Shown: positions 33,046 to 42,573 of the stretch, one piece after another
Numbering within the stretch: position 1 is the first letter of the stretch
How the letters are laid out: each line of letters starts with the position of its first letter
NCBI GenBank assembly: GCA_023954475.1
Contig: JAMLHW010000007.1
Location: 62,001-126,000, forward strand
Direction of reading: 5' to 3'
From: Anaerolineae bacterium
GTDB taxonomy: Bacteria; Chloroflexota; Anaerolineae; Promineifilales; Promineifilaceae
DNA: 64,000 nucleotides
Made by a program: the position numbers and the translations under genes
The notes under the pieces: model-generated
What the model saw: the letters and a program-made list of their open reading frames with translations, nothing else
The model's database searches: none
What the model was told of the DNA's origin: nothing

Positions 33046-34191
33046 TCACTGCACAATACAGGCAGGCGCGTACGCAAACTCCATTGGGTCGCAACCCTGC
33101 CAAACATCTTGTGCGCCGTCGTAATAACCACCCCAAATAACGCCACAGTTTGCCATGATTGCGACAAACTCAGGCGGCATGGTCGTTGCCAACTGCATTT
33201 TGGAACCGCGTGTCAGATTGCCGTAATTGTCATGGACATTGATATCAATAGCTCGGCAGTAGTTTTCATAGCGATGCAACGATCCGTCAACCGCACTGTG
33301 CGAACACGACAATTCAATATCAAGTGCCTGCGCTCCGGACGGAAAGTCGAACAACCAGTTGCCGGTCTCCGTTGTACCGACAATCGGGTAACGTTCGAGC
33401 AGTGCCGGTTCGACACAGGTAGTCAACGCCTGGCAAAACCCATCGACCACGGTGATATTCTCGCCCAGAAATTCGCACCATACGCGTCTTTGAACAAATC
33501 CCCGCTGCGTCAGTAAACATTGTTCGTCGATTTGATAATCAAACGTGGCATAGTCACTGTACCCTATGCCGTTTACTGTCGTACCGGCACACAATGTGTC
33601 CGGTGTGCGGTAAACGGGCAAGTCATGCTCGATTATGGCGCTGAGAATCGCATCCATATGGCGCTGGCAGTTGACTTCAAATCCCTGTCCGCAGTATGAA
33701 GCACGCGTTTCGGCCGAATCCCCTGCCTCAATCCGCGCATTTTGCCGACACGCGGCCTGTGCCAATCGGGCCGAATAGCAGTCATCATCCGCGATACCCG
33801 ACCAGATAGACGTTGTCGCTAACGGAGCCGCATCAAGATCGTAAACACAGCGCGATCCGATAGTGAGTTCGGGATCGTAAAAAAGCGGCTCGTCACGAAA
33901 ACGGTCGCACGTATTATTGGGTGCCGCTGCCAACGGTGGCGCAAAAACCAGGCGATCGATCACGCTGTAGGTGATATTATCCAGCCGTGGGACAGTTTTC
34001 ACTGTAGCGATGCGGTCACCATTTTGCTTGAGTTGGGGTGTTGTGGGTGGGATTGCTGTGGGCGTCACCAGCACATCGTCGTACCGAGGGGATGCGCGGA
34101 CAACCCGCCCATCAACCATCGGCCGAACGAGGAGAACGACTATCACCAGGCCACTGATGACACCCAAAATCCGAAATATAAAGTTGTGCAT
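33046..34191 (-). CDS. Secreted M15 (VanY-like) peptidase-related protein with altered metal site
   Basis: A 381-residue protein with an N-terminal membrane anchor or signal ('ILGVISGLVIVVLLVRPM', residues 8-25), a Thr/Pro linker, many Cys residues (about 14, suggesting disulfides outside the cell) and a C-terminal domain like M15 D-Ala-D-Ala carboxypeptidases. The visible M15 features are 'CRAIDINVHDN' (near 307-317, Asp ligand), 'ANCGVIWGGYYDG' and 'GCDPMEFAY'. In active enzymes the last motif is D-P-M-H-F; here Glu replaces His, and the upstream His is displaced by an insertion. It may therefore bind rather than cleave peptidoglycan stems. Assignment is by motif only. Confidence 0.6.
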   Translation of the reverse strand: MHNFIFRILGVISGLVIVVLLVRPMVDGRVVRASPRYDDVLVTPTAIPPTTPQLKQNGDRIATVKTVPRLDNITYSVIDRLVFAPPLAAAPNNTCDRFRDEPLFYDPELTIGSRCVYDLDAAPLATTSIWSGIADDDCYSARLAQAACRQNARIEAGDSAETRASYCGQGFEVNCQRHMDAILSAIIEHDLPVYRTPDTLCAGTTVNGIGYSDYATFDYQIDEQCLLTQRGFVQRRVWCEFLGENITVVDGFCQALTTCVEPALLERYPIVGTTETGNWLFDFPSGAQALDIELSCSHSAVDGSLHRYENYCRAIDINVHDNYGNLTRGSKMQLATTMPPEFVAIMANCGVIWGGYYDGAQDVWQGCDPMEFAYAPACIVQ

Positions 34192-34450
34192 GGAATGAGT
34201 GCAATAGACCGCTAAATGAATATTGTTCAGATTTGCGAGGCTGCCTGAAAGATAAATGAGGTCAAGGCAACACCCGCCGGTTCAGCGATCTTTCTGATTC
34301 AGATAATAACAAAAATGAGGGCAATCGGGGCTAAAGCTTGCGTGAAATTTCGCAATTGCCTGCGTCGGCATCTGCTTAACTGCTGACACAGTGCCCACGC
34401 CTGACGCCGTGACAGTGCGCAAACCATTTGCCTGGATCAATTGTTGCGGT

Positions 34451-37400
34451 TTAAGGGATTTCGACTTCCAGCAACAGAACCGCATCGGCCGAAAATGCAT
34501 CCCCACCCCGTACCGGCAAACGCGGAAACTGACCGTTTCCCAAATCCCGATAGAAACCGGCGATGAGTTGATACGTGCCCTGAGGTACATCGATCAATGC
34601 AATCGTTGCGGGATCAGAAACGATTTCACCTGGCGACCATTGACTTGTCGGGTAGGTGTCGTAGCGCGGCATGGCGTCGTGCTGGGCGATGACAGCACCA
34701 TTTTCGTCGACGAGATGGACAAAATGGATGTAATCGGCCGAATCAACCGCTAACGCTTCCCAAAACAATACCGCATTGAGTTGTTCACTGTCCTGTGTCA
34801 ACTCATAACCACGCAGCGCAAACACGTCGCCAAACGTCGCATCGATCAGTTCTACGCCCGGCGACAGTTCAAACTGCGGTTCGGTTGGCGTGAACTGGAG
34901 CGTACCGGAGCGCCAATCGATTTCACCCAGACGGCGTGTGAAGATAAAGTCGCCGGTATCGGCCGAATACAAGCTCGCCGTCAACACATACGGCCCGATA
35001 CCGTCGTCCAACACGTTGCCGTCGTCGTCCGTCACCCACGCCAGATTGACCCAGTCGTCAACCCATTCACCGGCCGACCAGGTCGTCGTCGGCAAAAAGC
35101 CGTAGCCCGGCTGCGCGTCGTGCTGCGCATAAAACAGGTTGCGGCTGTCGAGCAAACGAATGACGGCGATGTAATTCTCGCTGAGCGATTGTGCCGTTCG
35201 CCACGCCATCTGCACCCGTAAGTCGCCGTTTTCCTCGCCCGCAACATCGGTAACGCGCGCTGCAAAGGGGATTTGTGCGGTTTGCGCAGCCTGTTCCACT
35301 GCCACAACGCGCACCGGTCGCAAATATTCCACGTCGTCGCCGACGGTCAAGCGTGGCAGATAGAGGCCGGGCGGCGCGTTGGCGGGAATGGGCAATTCGT
35401 ACGTGACAGGACCAATGGTGATCGGTTCGGCCGATTCCGCAATTACCGGCACATTGTCGTAGCGATAATCGGCCGGTGTCACCAGTGACAACGTCGCCTC
35501 GCCTGTACCGGCAACCCATTCCAGCGTCGCCTCCAGCGTTGCGCCGGCCTTCACCCGTTCAGGCATTTCGTAAAGCAACAGACGCGCCCCACCAATGGCA
35601 ATGCCGCCGGGATTGTGATGCAAATACGCTTCTTCATCGAAATTCCACGAGCGCGTTTCGATGCCGGTGTAGAACTGGCTGCTTTGCAATCGATTGCCGA
35701 TCAAGAGCAGCAACATCACGACAACGAGCGCAACGACACTCCAACGCACGACCCGTCGCCAGTCGAACCCAGCTTTCCGCCACAAAACGACAACCAGCAC
35801 CACAACCAAAATCAACGCCAGCAACGAAATCCACTCGCCGATCAAACGCGGTGCGGTTCGAGTTAAGCGCAATTCGACCACGTGGCCGCCTTGGGGCAAG
35901 GTGAGTTGCATCTGCCCGGAGCCTGCTGCAGCGGTCAGTGGAATGGAGCGGCCGTCACTACGCGCTTCCCAGCCGGGCCAGTAGACGGTGGGCAGCATGA
36001 TAGTCGCTTCGGCCGAAGCCACATCAATCTGCCACACCTGACGCTGTGTCTGCATCAAATCGATGTGGAATGGCATACCCCGCGCCTCGCCTGAGAGAAT
36101 CGTCGCTGGATACCCCGGATCGTGCCTCTCCGGGTCCAATCTCACGCTTGTAAACGTGCGCGGTTGCACAGTAGACGGTAAATATTCCGCGCTGATTGTC
36201 GTGCCGATGTTACCCGTGAACCATTCATATTCCATAAGCCGCTCGGCTGTCACGTCGGCGTCGCGTATGGCGATAAACTCTGTACGCAGCGTGCCGAAAG
36301 CGGCGATGATCAATACCGTCATTGCCAGACTGCCGAACACCGCACAACCGTGTCTGTCCAGTCTGGATCCCAACAACACGACGCCCGCAGTCGCCAACGC
36401 CCCGGCAAATGCTTGCACCGACAAAAAGCGCCATGGGAACTGGGTAAAAGCCAGCAAGGGTACTGTTTCCCACAACCAGTTTGAAGCAGGCAGGATGAGG
36501 AAAGTGGTGAGGATCAGGGTGGCAAAGATGAAGGCGGTACGATAAGAGCGGCGCATCGTGATGAGCAAACCGACGACTCCGATACCAATCAAAACGGCCT
36601 GCACCAGCCCCATACGAAACGCGCCGCCGTCGGCCACATCGTAATCAAATGTGATGTTGCGCTGCACCAGTTCGCCCAGATTGCGGAAATGTTGACTGAA
36701 GTGAAAATACCCTTCGGTGACCGGACCGAGTTGCGCCAAATTCTGCTCTGCCAGCGCCGGCATCCAGAACCACGCTGACAGTGCTAATCCCAACACACCT
36801 GCGCCCAGTGCCATCAGGACGAGTATCCAAAATGGCGTTTTCCTATCATGTTGCTGTCGATTTCGATGTGTGACAAATAGGGAAATGACAATGTACAGTC
36901 CTAAAAATGGCACAAAAATGAGGGCTGATACATTGTGTGTGACAATTAATAGTGCAAATATGAGGGAAAATGCAACCAAAGCGCGTAATCGACGACCGGG
37001 TTTGGCGTTGATCAGGGCATCGGCCGAAACCAGCAGCCATGGATACCATGCCATCGCCCAAAACTCCGCCAACGAGTCGCCACGCACATATACATTGACC
37101 ATGTGGAATGGCGCGAACGAATAGGCTACCGATGCAACCAGCGCCGCCCATTGATTCTCAAACCAATGCCGCGCCAGCACAAACATACCCCACGCTGCAA
37201 CGACAAAGCCCAGTAATTGTGCTGCCTGAATGCTGTGCGTAATCGGAAAACCAAGCAGCCGAAAGACGGCAGCGATGTAGATCGAAAGCGGAGCGTAGAA
37301 ATTAAAAAACGGGTAGCCGAAACCGTAATTGGCATCCGGCATCCAGCGCACAGGAAAATGACCGTCTTGCAGCGCCGTCACCAATTGATGGACGCGTTGC

Positions 37401-37531
37401 AGCAAAAACGGGCTGTCACCGCCGCCACGCGTGTTGAGAAAACCGTTCAGGCTCAATAAAGGCAAAGCGGCTGCCACCGCCAACAGCAGTGCAGCCGCCA
37501 AATACCAGTTAACGTGAAACCGTTTGGTCAC
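34451..37531 (-). CDS. Large PTPS-related (GT-C-like) membrane protein
   Basis: A 1026-residue protein. Residues ~10-420 are a multi-helix GT-C fold of the '6-pyruvoyl-tetrahydropterin synthase-related' membrane family (PF10131-like): the first loop has 'GGGDSPFLLQRVHQLVTAL', then 'YGFGYPFFNFYAPLSIY' (near 68-84) and 'YVRGDSLAEFWAMAWYPWLL'. A second hydrophobic patch lies near 580-615, and the last ~400 residues are soluble beta-rich domains with two similar segments ('HDAQPGYGFLPTTTWSAGE', 'HDAMPRYDTYPTSQWSPGE'), an internal repeat. The family's reaction is unknown; polyprenyl-linked sugar transfer is presumed. Confidence 0.8.
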   Translation of the reverse strand: MTKRFHVNWYLAAALLLAVAAALPLLSLNGFLNTRGGGDSPFLLQRVHQLVTALQDGHFPVRWMPDANYGFGYPFFNFYAPLSIYIAAVFRLLGFPITHSIQAAQLLGFVVAAWGMFVLARHWFENQWAALVASVAYSFAPFHMVNVYVRGDSLAEFWAMAWYPWLLVSADALINAKPGRRLRALVAFSLIFALLIVTHNVSALIFVPFLGLYIVISLFVTHRNRQQHDRKTPFWILVLMALGAGVLGLALSAWFWMPALAEQNLAQLGPVTEGYFHFSQHFRNLGELVQRNITFDYDVADGGAFRMGLVQAVLIGIGVVGLLITMRRSYRTAFIFATLILTTFLILPASNWLWETVPLLAFTQFPWRFLSVQAFAGALATAGVVLLGSRLDRHGCAVFGSLAMTVLIIAAFGTLRTEFIAIRDADVTAERLMEYEWFTGNIGTTISAEYLPSTVQPRTFTSVRLDPERHDPGYPATILSGEARGMPFHIDLMQTQRQVWQIDVASAEATIMLPTVYWPGWEARSDGRSIPLTAAAGSGQMQLTLPQGGHVVELRLTRTAPRLIGEWISLLALILVVVLVVVLWRKAGFDWRRVVRWSVVALVVVMLLLLIGNRLQSSQFYTGIETRSWNFDEEAYLHHNPGGIAIGGARLLLYEMPERVKAGATLEATLEWVAGTGEATLSLVTPADYRYDNVPVIAESAEPITIGPVTYELPIPANAPPGLYLPRLTVGDDVEYLRPVRVVAVEQAAQTAQIPFAARVTDVAGEENGDLRVQMAWRTAQSLSENYIAVIRLLDSRNLFYAQHDAQPGYGFLPTTTWSAGEWVDDWVNLAWVTDDDGNVLDDGIGPYVLTASLYSADTGDFIFTRRLGEIDWRSGTLQFTPTEPQFELSPGVELIDATFGDVFALRGYELTQDSEQLNAVLFWEALAVDSADYIHFVHLVDENGAVIAQHDAMPRYDTYPTSQWSPGEIVSDPATIALIDVPQGTYQLIAGFYRDLGNGQFPRLPVRGGDAFSADAVLLLEVEIP

Positions 37532-37568
37532 GACCCGTCACCCTGGGCCGAACTCAGGGCCGATGAAC

Positions 37569-38858
37569 CTAACGCCGCAGTAAAAGAACCACAATAGCGC
37601 CCAACAAGAATATAGCGACCGTCAGCAATACAATGCCGACAATCGTAATGGTGCTGAGGCCACTATCCGCTGTGCCCGTTTCGGCCGAATTGTCTCCATT
37701 GTCAATCGCCCCGTCATCTACGTCGGGTTCAGTGCCGTTATCCTGCATGATTCGCGCACCAAATTCAAGTCCAATCGTCTGCCCTGCCTCAAGGCCCAAC
37801 TCGATGTTACTCGCCGTAGTCGGCTCCAGCATCGCCGGTAGCTGCTGTGCAGCTTGATAAACACCAGGCAATAAATCGGAAAAACAAACCGGCGTTTCTG
37901 ACCCGGTCGAAACCCCTTGTGCCAAAATCTCATTATTTTGAATCACCGATAAGGTTACGCCGGCCATAAAACCTTCGTTGGCATCCCGGACTCCGTTGGC
38001 ATTGTCATCTGCAAACGAATTGAGACAAATAATGCCCGTTGGAATCGGCGTTTCAGTCGGAATCAGCGTCGCGGTGGGAGGAACAGGCGTCGCGGTTGCT
38101 TCGGCCGGCACCGGCGTTGCAGTCGGTTGCGGTGCCGGTGGCAAGGTTGGATTAGGTGCGGGCGGTGCCGGCGTATTGGTGGGCGGCGGGGCAGCGGTAA
38201 CGGCTGTCAACGATGCCGCATCAAACCAGGAGTCGATGTGAGCGCGGCAATTGCCCGGCCCCGATGGGTTAGCCTGGATAAAAACCGTCACCTGTCCACC
38301 CGTCGCCGTTGCCTGAACGGCAGGGATTTGCAACCACTGTCCAGTCGGATTAATCGTCGGTCCCCAAACAATATCTCCATCGTTCCACAAACCGCTACCA
38401 TTGGGATCGATGCCGACTCTCACCTGGAAATTGACGTTCGGATCGCCCGGTGCCGGATATTGATCATTTGATGCCCGTGTCCAGGCATATGCAGTTGCCT
38501 GATAGGTCGTGCCCGGTGTAACCGGCACATTTTGAAACACGCCGGCATTCCAGGTCGCCCACTGGTTACCAACCACTTGCGAACGTGAACCTTGATAAAT
38601 CAATGCCTGCGTTGCCAATTCCGGACCCCAGCTTGGCTTGCGCGCCATGCGTGTGGTCGTACAGTCCGCATCGACATTGGCTTCTTCATGCCAGGGCGCC
38701 CAGCTTTGAGCCAATCCGTTGTTATAGGGCTCTTCAAATCCCGGGTTCTGCAACAAATTGCCGTCCTGCGCATGTACCGATTCGGCCGATTGTGAATACG
38801 TCAGCCCGAAAATGGCGACCAGACAGAACAAGAGCAATGCGTGTTGGTATGTTTTCAT
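37569..38858 (-). CDS. Membrane-anchored surface protein with SdrD-B-like domain
   Basis: A 429-residue exported protein. It has a signal peptide (residues 1-~30, 'LLLFCLVAIFGLTYSQSAES...AQ'), then a galactose-binding-like module beginning 'NLLQNPGFEEPYNNG', a Pro/Thr-rich spacer near 215-275, an SdrD-B-like beta domain ('ICLNSFADDNANGVRDANEG' near 277-296) and a C-terminal membrane helix ending in Arg-Arg ('VAIFLLGAIVVLLLRR'). The architecture suggests an envelope-anchored, possibly carbohydrate-binding protein. It is a tandem paralogue of the next gene (38894-40501), which differs by a LysM insertion. Confidence 0.78.
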   Translation of the reverse strand: MKTYQHALLLFCLVAIFGLTYSQSAESVHAQDGNLLQNPGFEEPYNNGLAQSWAPWHEEANVDADCTTTRMARKPSWGPELATQALIYQGSRSQVVGNQWATWNAGVFQNVPVTPGTTYQATAYAWTRASNDQYPAPGDPNVNFQVRVGIDPNGSGLWNDGDIVWGPTINPTGQWLQIPAVQATATGGQVTVFIQANPSGPGNCRAHIDSWFDAASLTAVTAAPPPTNTPAPPAPNPTLPPAPQPTATPVPAEATATPVPPTATLIPTETPIPTGIICLNSFADDNANGVRDANEGFMAGVTLSVIQNNEILAQGVSTGSETPVCFSDLLPGVYQAAQQLPAMLEPTTASNIELGLEAGQTIGLEFGARIMQDNGTEPDVDDGAIDNGDNSAETGTADSGLSTITIVGIVLLTVAIFLLGAIVVLLLRR

Positions 38859-38893
38859 AAGCCCTCTATTTCATGCAATTTCTCGATAACGCA

Positions 38894-40501
38894 CTACGCT
38901 CCCCGACGTCCGAGAAGGATGAAGCCAACGGCGGCGACCAGCAACAACAAAACCACGATGACGACGAGTAGTATTAAGCTGTTCGAGTTGCTGCCATCCG
39001 TTTCGGCCGAATCAGTGGTTTGTGTTTCGGCCGAATCTATATCCGCTGTCGTCACAGAAGCGTCAGCCAATTCAGTGCCATCCGCAGGTACACCGCGCAC
39101 ACTGCCAAAACTCAGCGCCACAGCCCCTTCCGGCGTCAACGCCACCGTCCAACTGCTATCCGTCGTCAAACGCTCATCATCAGCCACCGAGCGCGAAATC
39201 TGGTAGACGCCGGCATCGAGACCAGTCACACAGAAAGGCTCCGAAACACCATCACTGATGTAGTTACTGACAACCGCACCATCTTTGGTAATCGTAAACG
39301 CCACACCGGCGAGCAACTGCTCGGCAGGGTCCTGAAACGCATTTTGATTCAGGTCATTAAATGCCGCGAGACAGATACGTCCGCCCAACGACTCGACAAT
39401 CGCTTGCGGTGTTGGTGTCGGCAGTTCAGCCGGGGGCTGTGAGCTGTCTGTGCCGCCTTCCGGCGCATCGGATGCAGCCGTGTCAGCTTGTTCATCAACT
39501 TCAGCTTCCGGTTCACTGCCGCCCGGATCGCCATAGCCGATGACCAGTCTGTCGCCGACGACGATAAAATCATCCTTGCTCAAGTTGTTCAGTTCGAGAA
39601 TTTCATCCAGCGTCAGACCGGCTTTGGCTGCGATACTCCAGATCGAATCACCGCCGCTGACAACCGTGTAAATGACGCCTTCTGCATCCGGCGTCGATGT
39701 CGGTGGAATGGCAAAGGAGGCCGCGGGGGCAGCAGCAGCTTGTGTCGCGCCACCGGAACCGGTTGCTGGTGCCGGGGCTGGTGCGCCGCCGCCTGCCGTG
39801 AGTGAAGCAGCATCCCAGTAAATATCGTTGTGCTTGCGCAGTTCTTCCGGACGAGAATAGACAAACGCAGTCACTCTGTCGCCTTGCGCCTGGGCATTGA
39901 CGACAAACTGGACATAGGCGTCAAACGGGTTGGCTGTGCCTGACCAGACAATGTTGGGGCTGAAGGGATCAGTACCGCCAGTCGGATCGATGCCGATTTT
40001 CATGTTAACCGGTGTCGGTTCGGCCGAATAATTGACATCGCTGAGTTCACCGTCCCACGATTTACCGGTTGACCAGGCTTGACCCCACACGCTGAACGTG
40101 ACACTTGAATTGGCCGGCACCGTTACCTGCTGGTAAGAACCGGCTGTGTGTGTGCCGCCAAATGTGAAATATTGCATGGCGCGACTACCTGACAGAATAC
40201 GCTGTGCAAAAGGTGCCGTGGCCGGCTTCCATTCAGGCATGCGATTGTACCAATTTTCATCACCCGGTTTCTGCACCACCCACCATGGCGTCCAGCCCGC
40301 CGGCATCTGGGCAGTGCTGCACGTGCCGACAGGGCAAGCGGCAATGGGTGGATTGGGAACATAAGCTGTATATTCGCCTTCAAAATCAGGATTGACAAGC
40401 AGGTTTTGTCCCTGTGCCTGTGTTGGGTTGGTGAATAGGGCCAGCGCCAGACCAAAAACGGCCAGCAATCCTACGATTCCCCAAATTCGCCTGTAACTCA
40501 T
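38894..40501 (-). CDS. Membrane-anchored surface protein with LysM and SdrD-B-like domains
   Basis: A 535-residue exported protein. It has a signal peptide (residues 1-~30, ending near 'TQA-QG'), an N-terminal module starting 'NLLVNPDFEGEYTAY', and a LysM domain near 280-325 ('YTVVSGGDSIWSIAAKAGLT', 'LVIGYG'). An acidic linker follows, then an SdrD-B-like domain ('RICLAAFNDLNQNAFQDPAE'), and a C-terminal helix ending RRGA. LysM binds N-acetylglucosamine polymers such as peptidoglycan, so it may tether the protein to the wall while the C-terminus stays in the membrane. It lies 36 bases upstream of its paralogue at 37569-38858, so they are probably co-transcribed. Confidence 0.82.
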   Translation of the reverse strand: MSYRRIWGIVGLLAVFGLALALFTNPTQAQGQNLLVNPDFEGEYTAYVPNPPIAACPVGTCSTAQMPAGWTPWWVVQKPGDENWYNRMPEWKPATAPFAQRILSGSRAMQYFTFGGTHTAGSYQQVTVPANSSVTFSVWGQAWSTGKSWDGELSDVNYSAEPTPVNMKIGIDPTGGTDPFSPNIVWSGTANPFDAYVQFVVNAQAQGDRVTAFVYSRPEELRKHNDIYWDAASLTAGGGAPAPAPATGSGGATQAAAAPAASFAIPPTSTPDAEGVIYTVVSGGDSIWSIAAKAGLTLDEILELNNLSKDDFIVVGDRLVIGYGDPGGSEPEAEVDEQADTAASDAPEGGTDSSQPPAELPTPTPQAIVESLGGRICLAAFNDLNQNAFQDPAEQLLAGVAFTITKDGAVVSNYISDGVSEPFCVTGLDAGVYQISRSVADDERLTTDSSWTVALTPEGAVALSFGSVRGVPADGTELADASVTTADIDSAETQTTDSAETDGSNSNSLILLVVIVVLLLLVAAVGFILLGRRGA

Positions 40502-40552
40502 TCTCCCACTCCTCGTTCACCTTGAACGTTACTTGACAATACGAGCCTGTTT

Positions 40553-42496
40553 TTACGGCAGTTGTAATTGCCAATAATCATCAATTTCGCGTTTTGCTTC
40601 GTCGAGAACCGGTATCCGATTGCCGTTTGGCCGGTATAACCCGACGATTAGTTGCTGTTCTTCTTTGTCAAAAGGCGCTGTCAAAACAATATGATGTGTT
40701 TGCTGAAGCTGCATATCCTGTCGCAACCACGCCTGCGGCCATAAGCCACGGCCCAATGGCGCGTCATCTTGTGCGACAATGCCCTGCGCATCGACTAGCT
40801 GGACGAAAACGCTCACATCATCCTGTAACGCATCCAGCGGCTGCCATGTCAACGTGACTGCCAATGTGTCATCGGCCGAAAACGCAACATCAGCCCCGTG
40901 TAATTCAAGCATATCACCAAAATTCACACCTGAATGTGCCGCAACCATGCCCGGCTGCAACGTGTAGCGTGCGTACAACGGCAACGCCGTATCATCCAGA
41001 TCGCCACGTGCCAACGGTCCCGATGCAACCGCGACCGTAACCGGCCCGGCCACATCCGTCAAATAGGACGGCGGCTCAAACGGCCAGGCAAACACAGTAG
41101 CCGGTGGCATCACAGACACATTCTGTTCAGCATCAGTGAGTGTGACGGCAACATCCGTCAGAAATCGAATGGACGGCCACCCGTCCCACAAGCGTTCGTC
41201 GATGATAACGTTCCCATTTGCCGCCGCTGTATTGGCCTCTTCCGCCAAATGACGCGCCGACCCTTCAAACAAAAGGCTCGTCTCCGTCTGGTTTGCATAG
41301 GTCTGGAAATAAGCGTTCCATGTCAGTGCAAAGTTTCCCAGGATCAGGAGCAGAGCCAGAGTAATCCTTAAAGCGCCCGATAGTTTAGACCAACTGAGTA
41401 GCAGGGACAAACCGAGCGCCGGAAATATGAGAACCGCCGGTAAAACGCCCACTGCGCGGAGGAAATGCGGTGCATCTTCGGCCAAAATGGTCGGCAACAG
41501 CATGACGCCGACCCATAACAATGTTAATGCAGCGGCGGGCTGACGCCGGCGCAGTAGACACCAGATTACACCGGCAATAGCCGGCAGCGCCATGAACAGG
41601 TCGAAGACTGGTCGCCCCGGCGGATTGTGGCGTACGATATCGTCGCCGCGCCACAAGAACATGCCCGCAGTTCGGCCGAAATGCTGCCACAACGTTCCCC
41701 ACAAATCACCCTGATTGATATCGGGATGGAACACGGACACCTGCCCACTACGACCCAAAATCGTTTCCGGCGATGAGACAAACAGTATTGCCATCGGCAA
41801 CAGCGCCACACAGGCACCGAGCACAAACCAGAGCACGCCCGGCCACAGTCGCCGTCCGCGTCGCTGCCAAATGAGGTACAGAAAAAACAATCCGAGCAGC
41901 AACGGCGTCATGCGCACGGCGAGATAACTGTACCAACTCAGCCCGTAGACCACTCCGGCGACCAGCCACAACCACCATTTGCCACGCCGATACGCCTCAG
42001 TTCCCAGCCAAAAGAGCAATGCCAGAAAGAATGGCAGCAAAATGGCGCGAAAGCCGATGCGGCTGAGTTGGATCGGCCAGACAGTGATCGCCCACAACAA
42101 CGCCGTCAGTAAACCAACGCGCCGCCCAAACCAGCTCCCGGCCATCAGAAATACGGGAATGGTGGTCAATGTGCCAACCAGTGCGGCGGCGAAACGGACA
42201 GCAAACGCGGTTCGGCCGAAAAGCGAAACAAACACCGCCGTCAAATAAATGTAAGCCGGTTCACGACCGTTATTGGCTGCGAAAAAGAGGGCGCGGTTGC
42301 CGTCCAAAACAGAGAGTGCATCGAGGCCATTGAACGCTTCGTCGCGATACAAGCCGGGTGGCAGGTCGCCTAACGCCCAAAAGCGCAACACAGCGGCCAG
42401 CAATACGATGCCGAGCAACGCCCAAACAGGCGCGGAAACACCCCACTGCGACTTGATTGTTTCATCTCGATCTGCGTCTGCCCCGGCTAATTGCAT
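40553..42496 (-). CDS. GT39/PMT_2 membrane glycosyltransferase
   Basis: A 647-residue protein with an N-terminal cytoplasmic tail, about 12 helices (~25-420) and a soluble C-terminal domain. The first loop has the acidic catalytic motif 'GLYRDEAFNGLDAL' (Asp-Glu near 55-56), then 'NNGREPAYIYL' and 'WPIQLSRIGFRAILLPFF'. It should transfer a sugar from a polyprenyl-phosphate carrier on the outer face. It forms part of a minus-strand run with the two surface proteins downstream, which might be its substrates; that link is inference from position. Confidence 0.85.
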   Translation of the reverse strand: MQLAGADADRDETIKSQWGVSAPVWALLGIVLLAAVLRFWALGDLPPGLYRDEAFNGLDALSVLDGNRALFFAANNGREPAYIYLTAVFVSLFGRTAFAVRFAAALVGTLTTIPVFLMAGSWFGRRVGLLTALLWAITVWPIQLSRIGFRAILLPFFLALLFWLGTEAYRRGKWWLWLVAGVVYGLSWYSYLAVRMTPLLLGLFFLYLIWQRRGRRLWPGVLWFVLGACVALLPMAILFVSSPETILGRSGQVSVFHPDINQGDLWGTLWQHFGRTAGMFLWRGDDIVRHNPPGRPVFDLFMALPAIAGVIWCLLRRRQPAAALTLLWVGVMLLPTILAEDAPHFLRAVGVLPAVLIFPALGLSLLLSWSKLSGALRITLALLLILGNFALTWNAYFQTYANQTETSLLFEGSARHLAEEANTAAANGNVIIDERLWDGWPSIRFLTDVAVTLTDAEQNVSVMPPATVFAWPFEPPSYLTDVAGPVTVAVASGPLARGDLDDTALPLYARYTLQPGMVAAHSGVNFGDMLELHGADVAFSADDTLAVTLTWQPLDALQDDVSVFVQLVDAQGIVAQDDAPLGRGLWPQAWLRQDMQLQQTHHIVLTAPFDKEEQQLIVGLYRPNGNRIPVLDEAKREIDDYWQLQLP

Positions 42497-42573
42497 GGCC
42501 TGTTTCTCCGGCGCGGCAGTATAACAGAGCGCAAATCGTGGGGCAAAGCTGGTAAAAACCGAATTTGAGCGCG

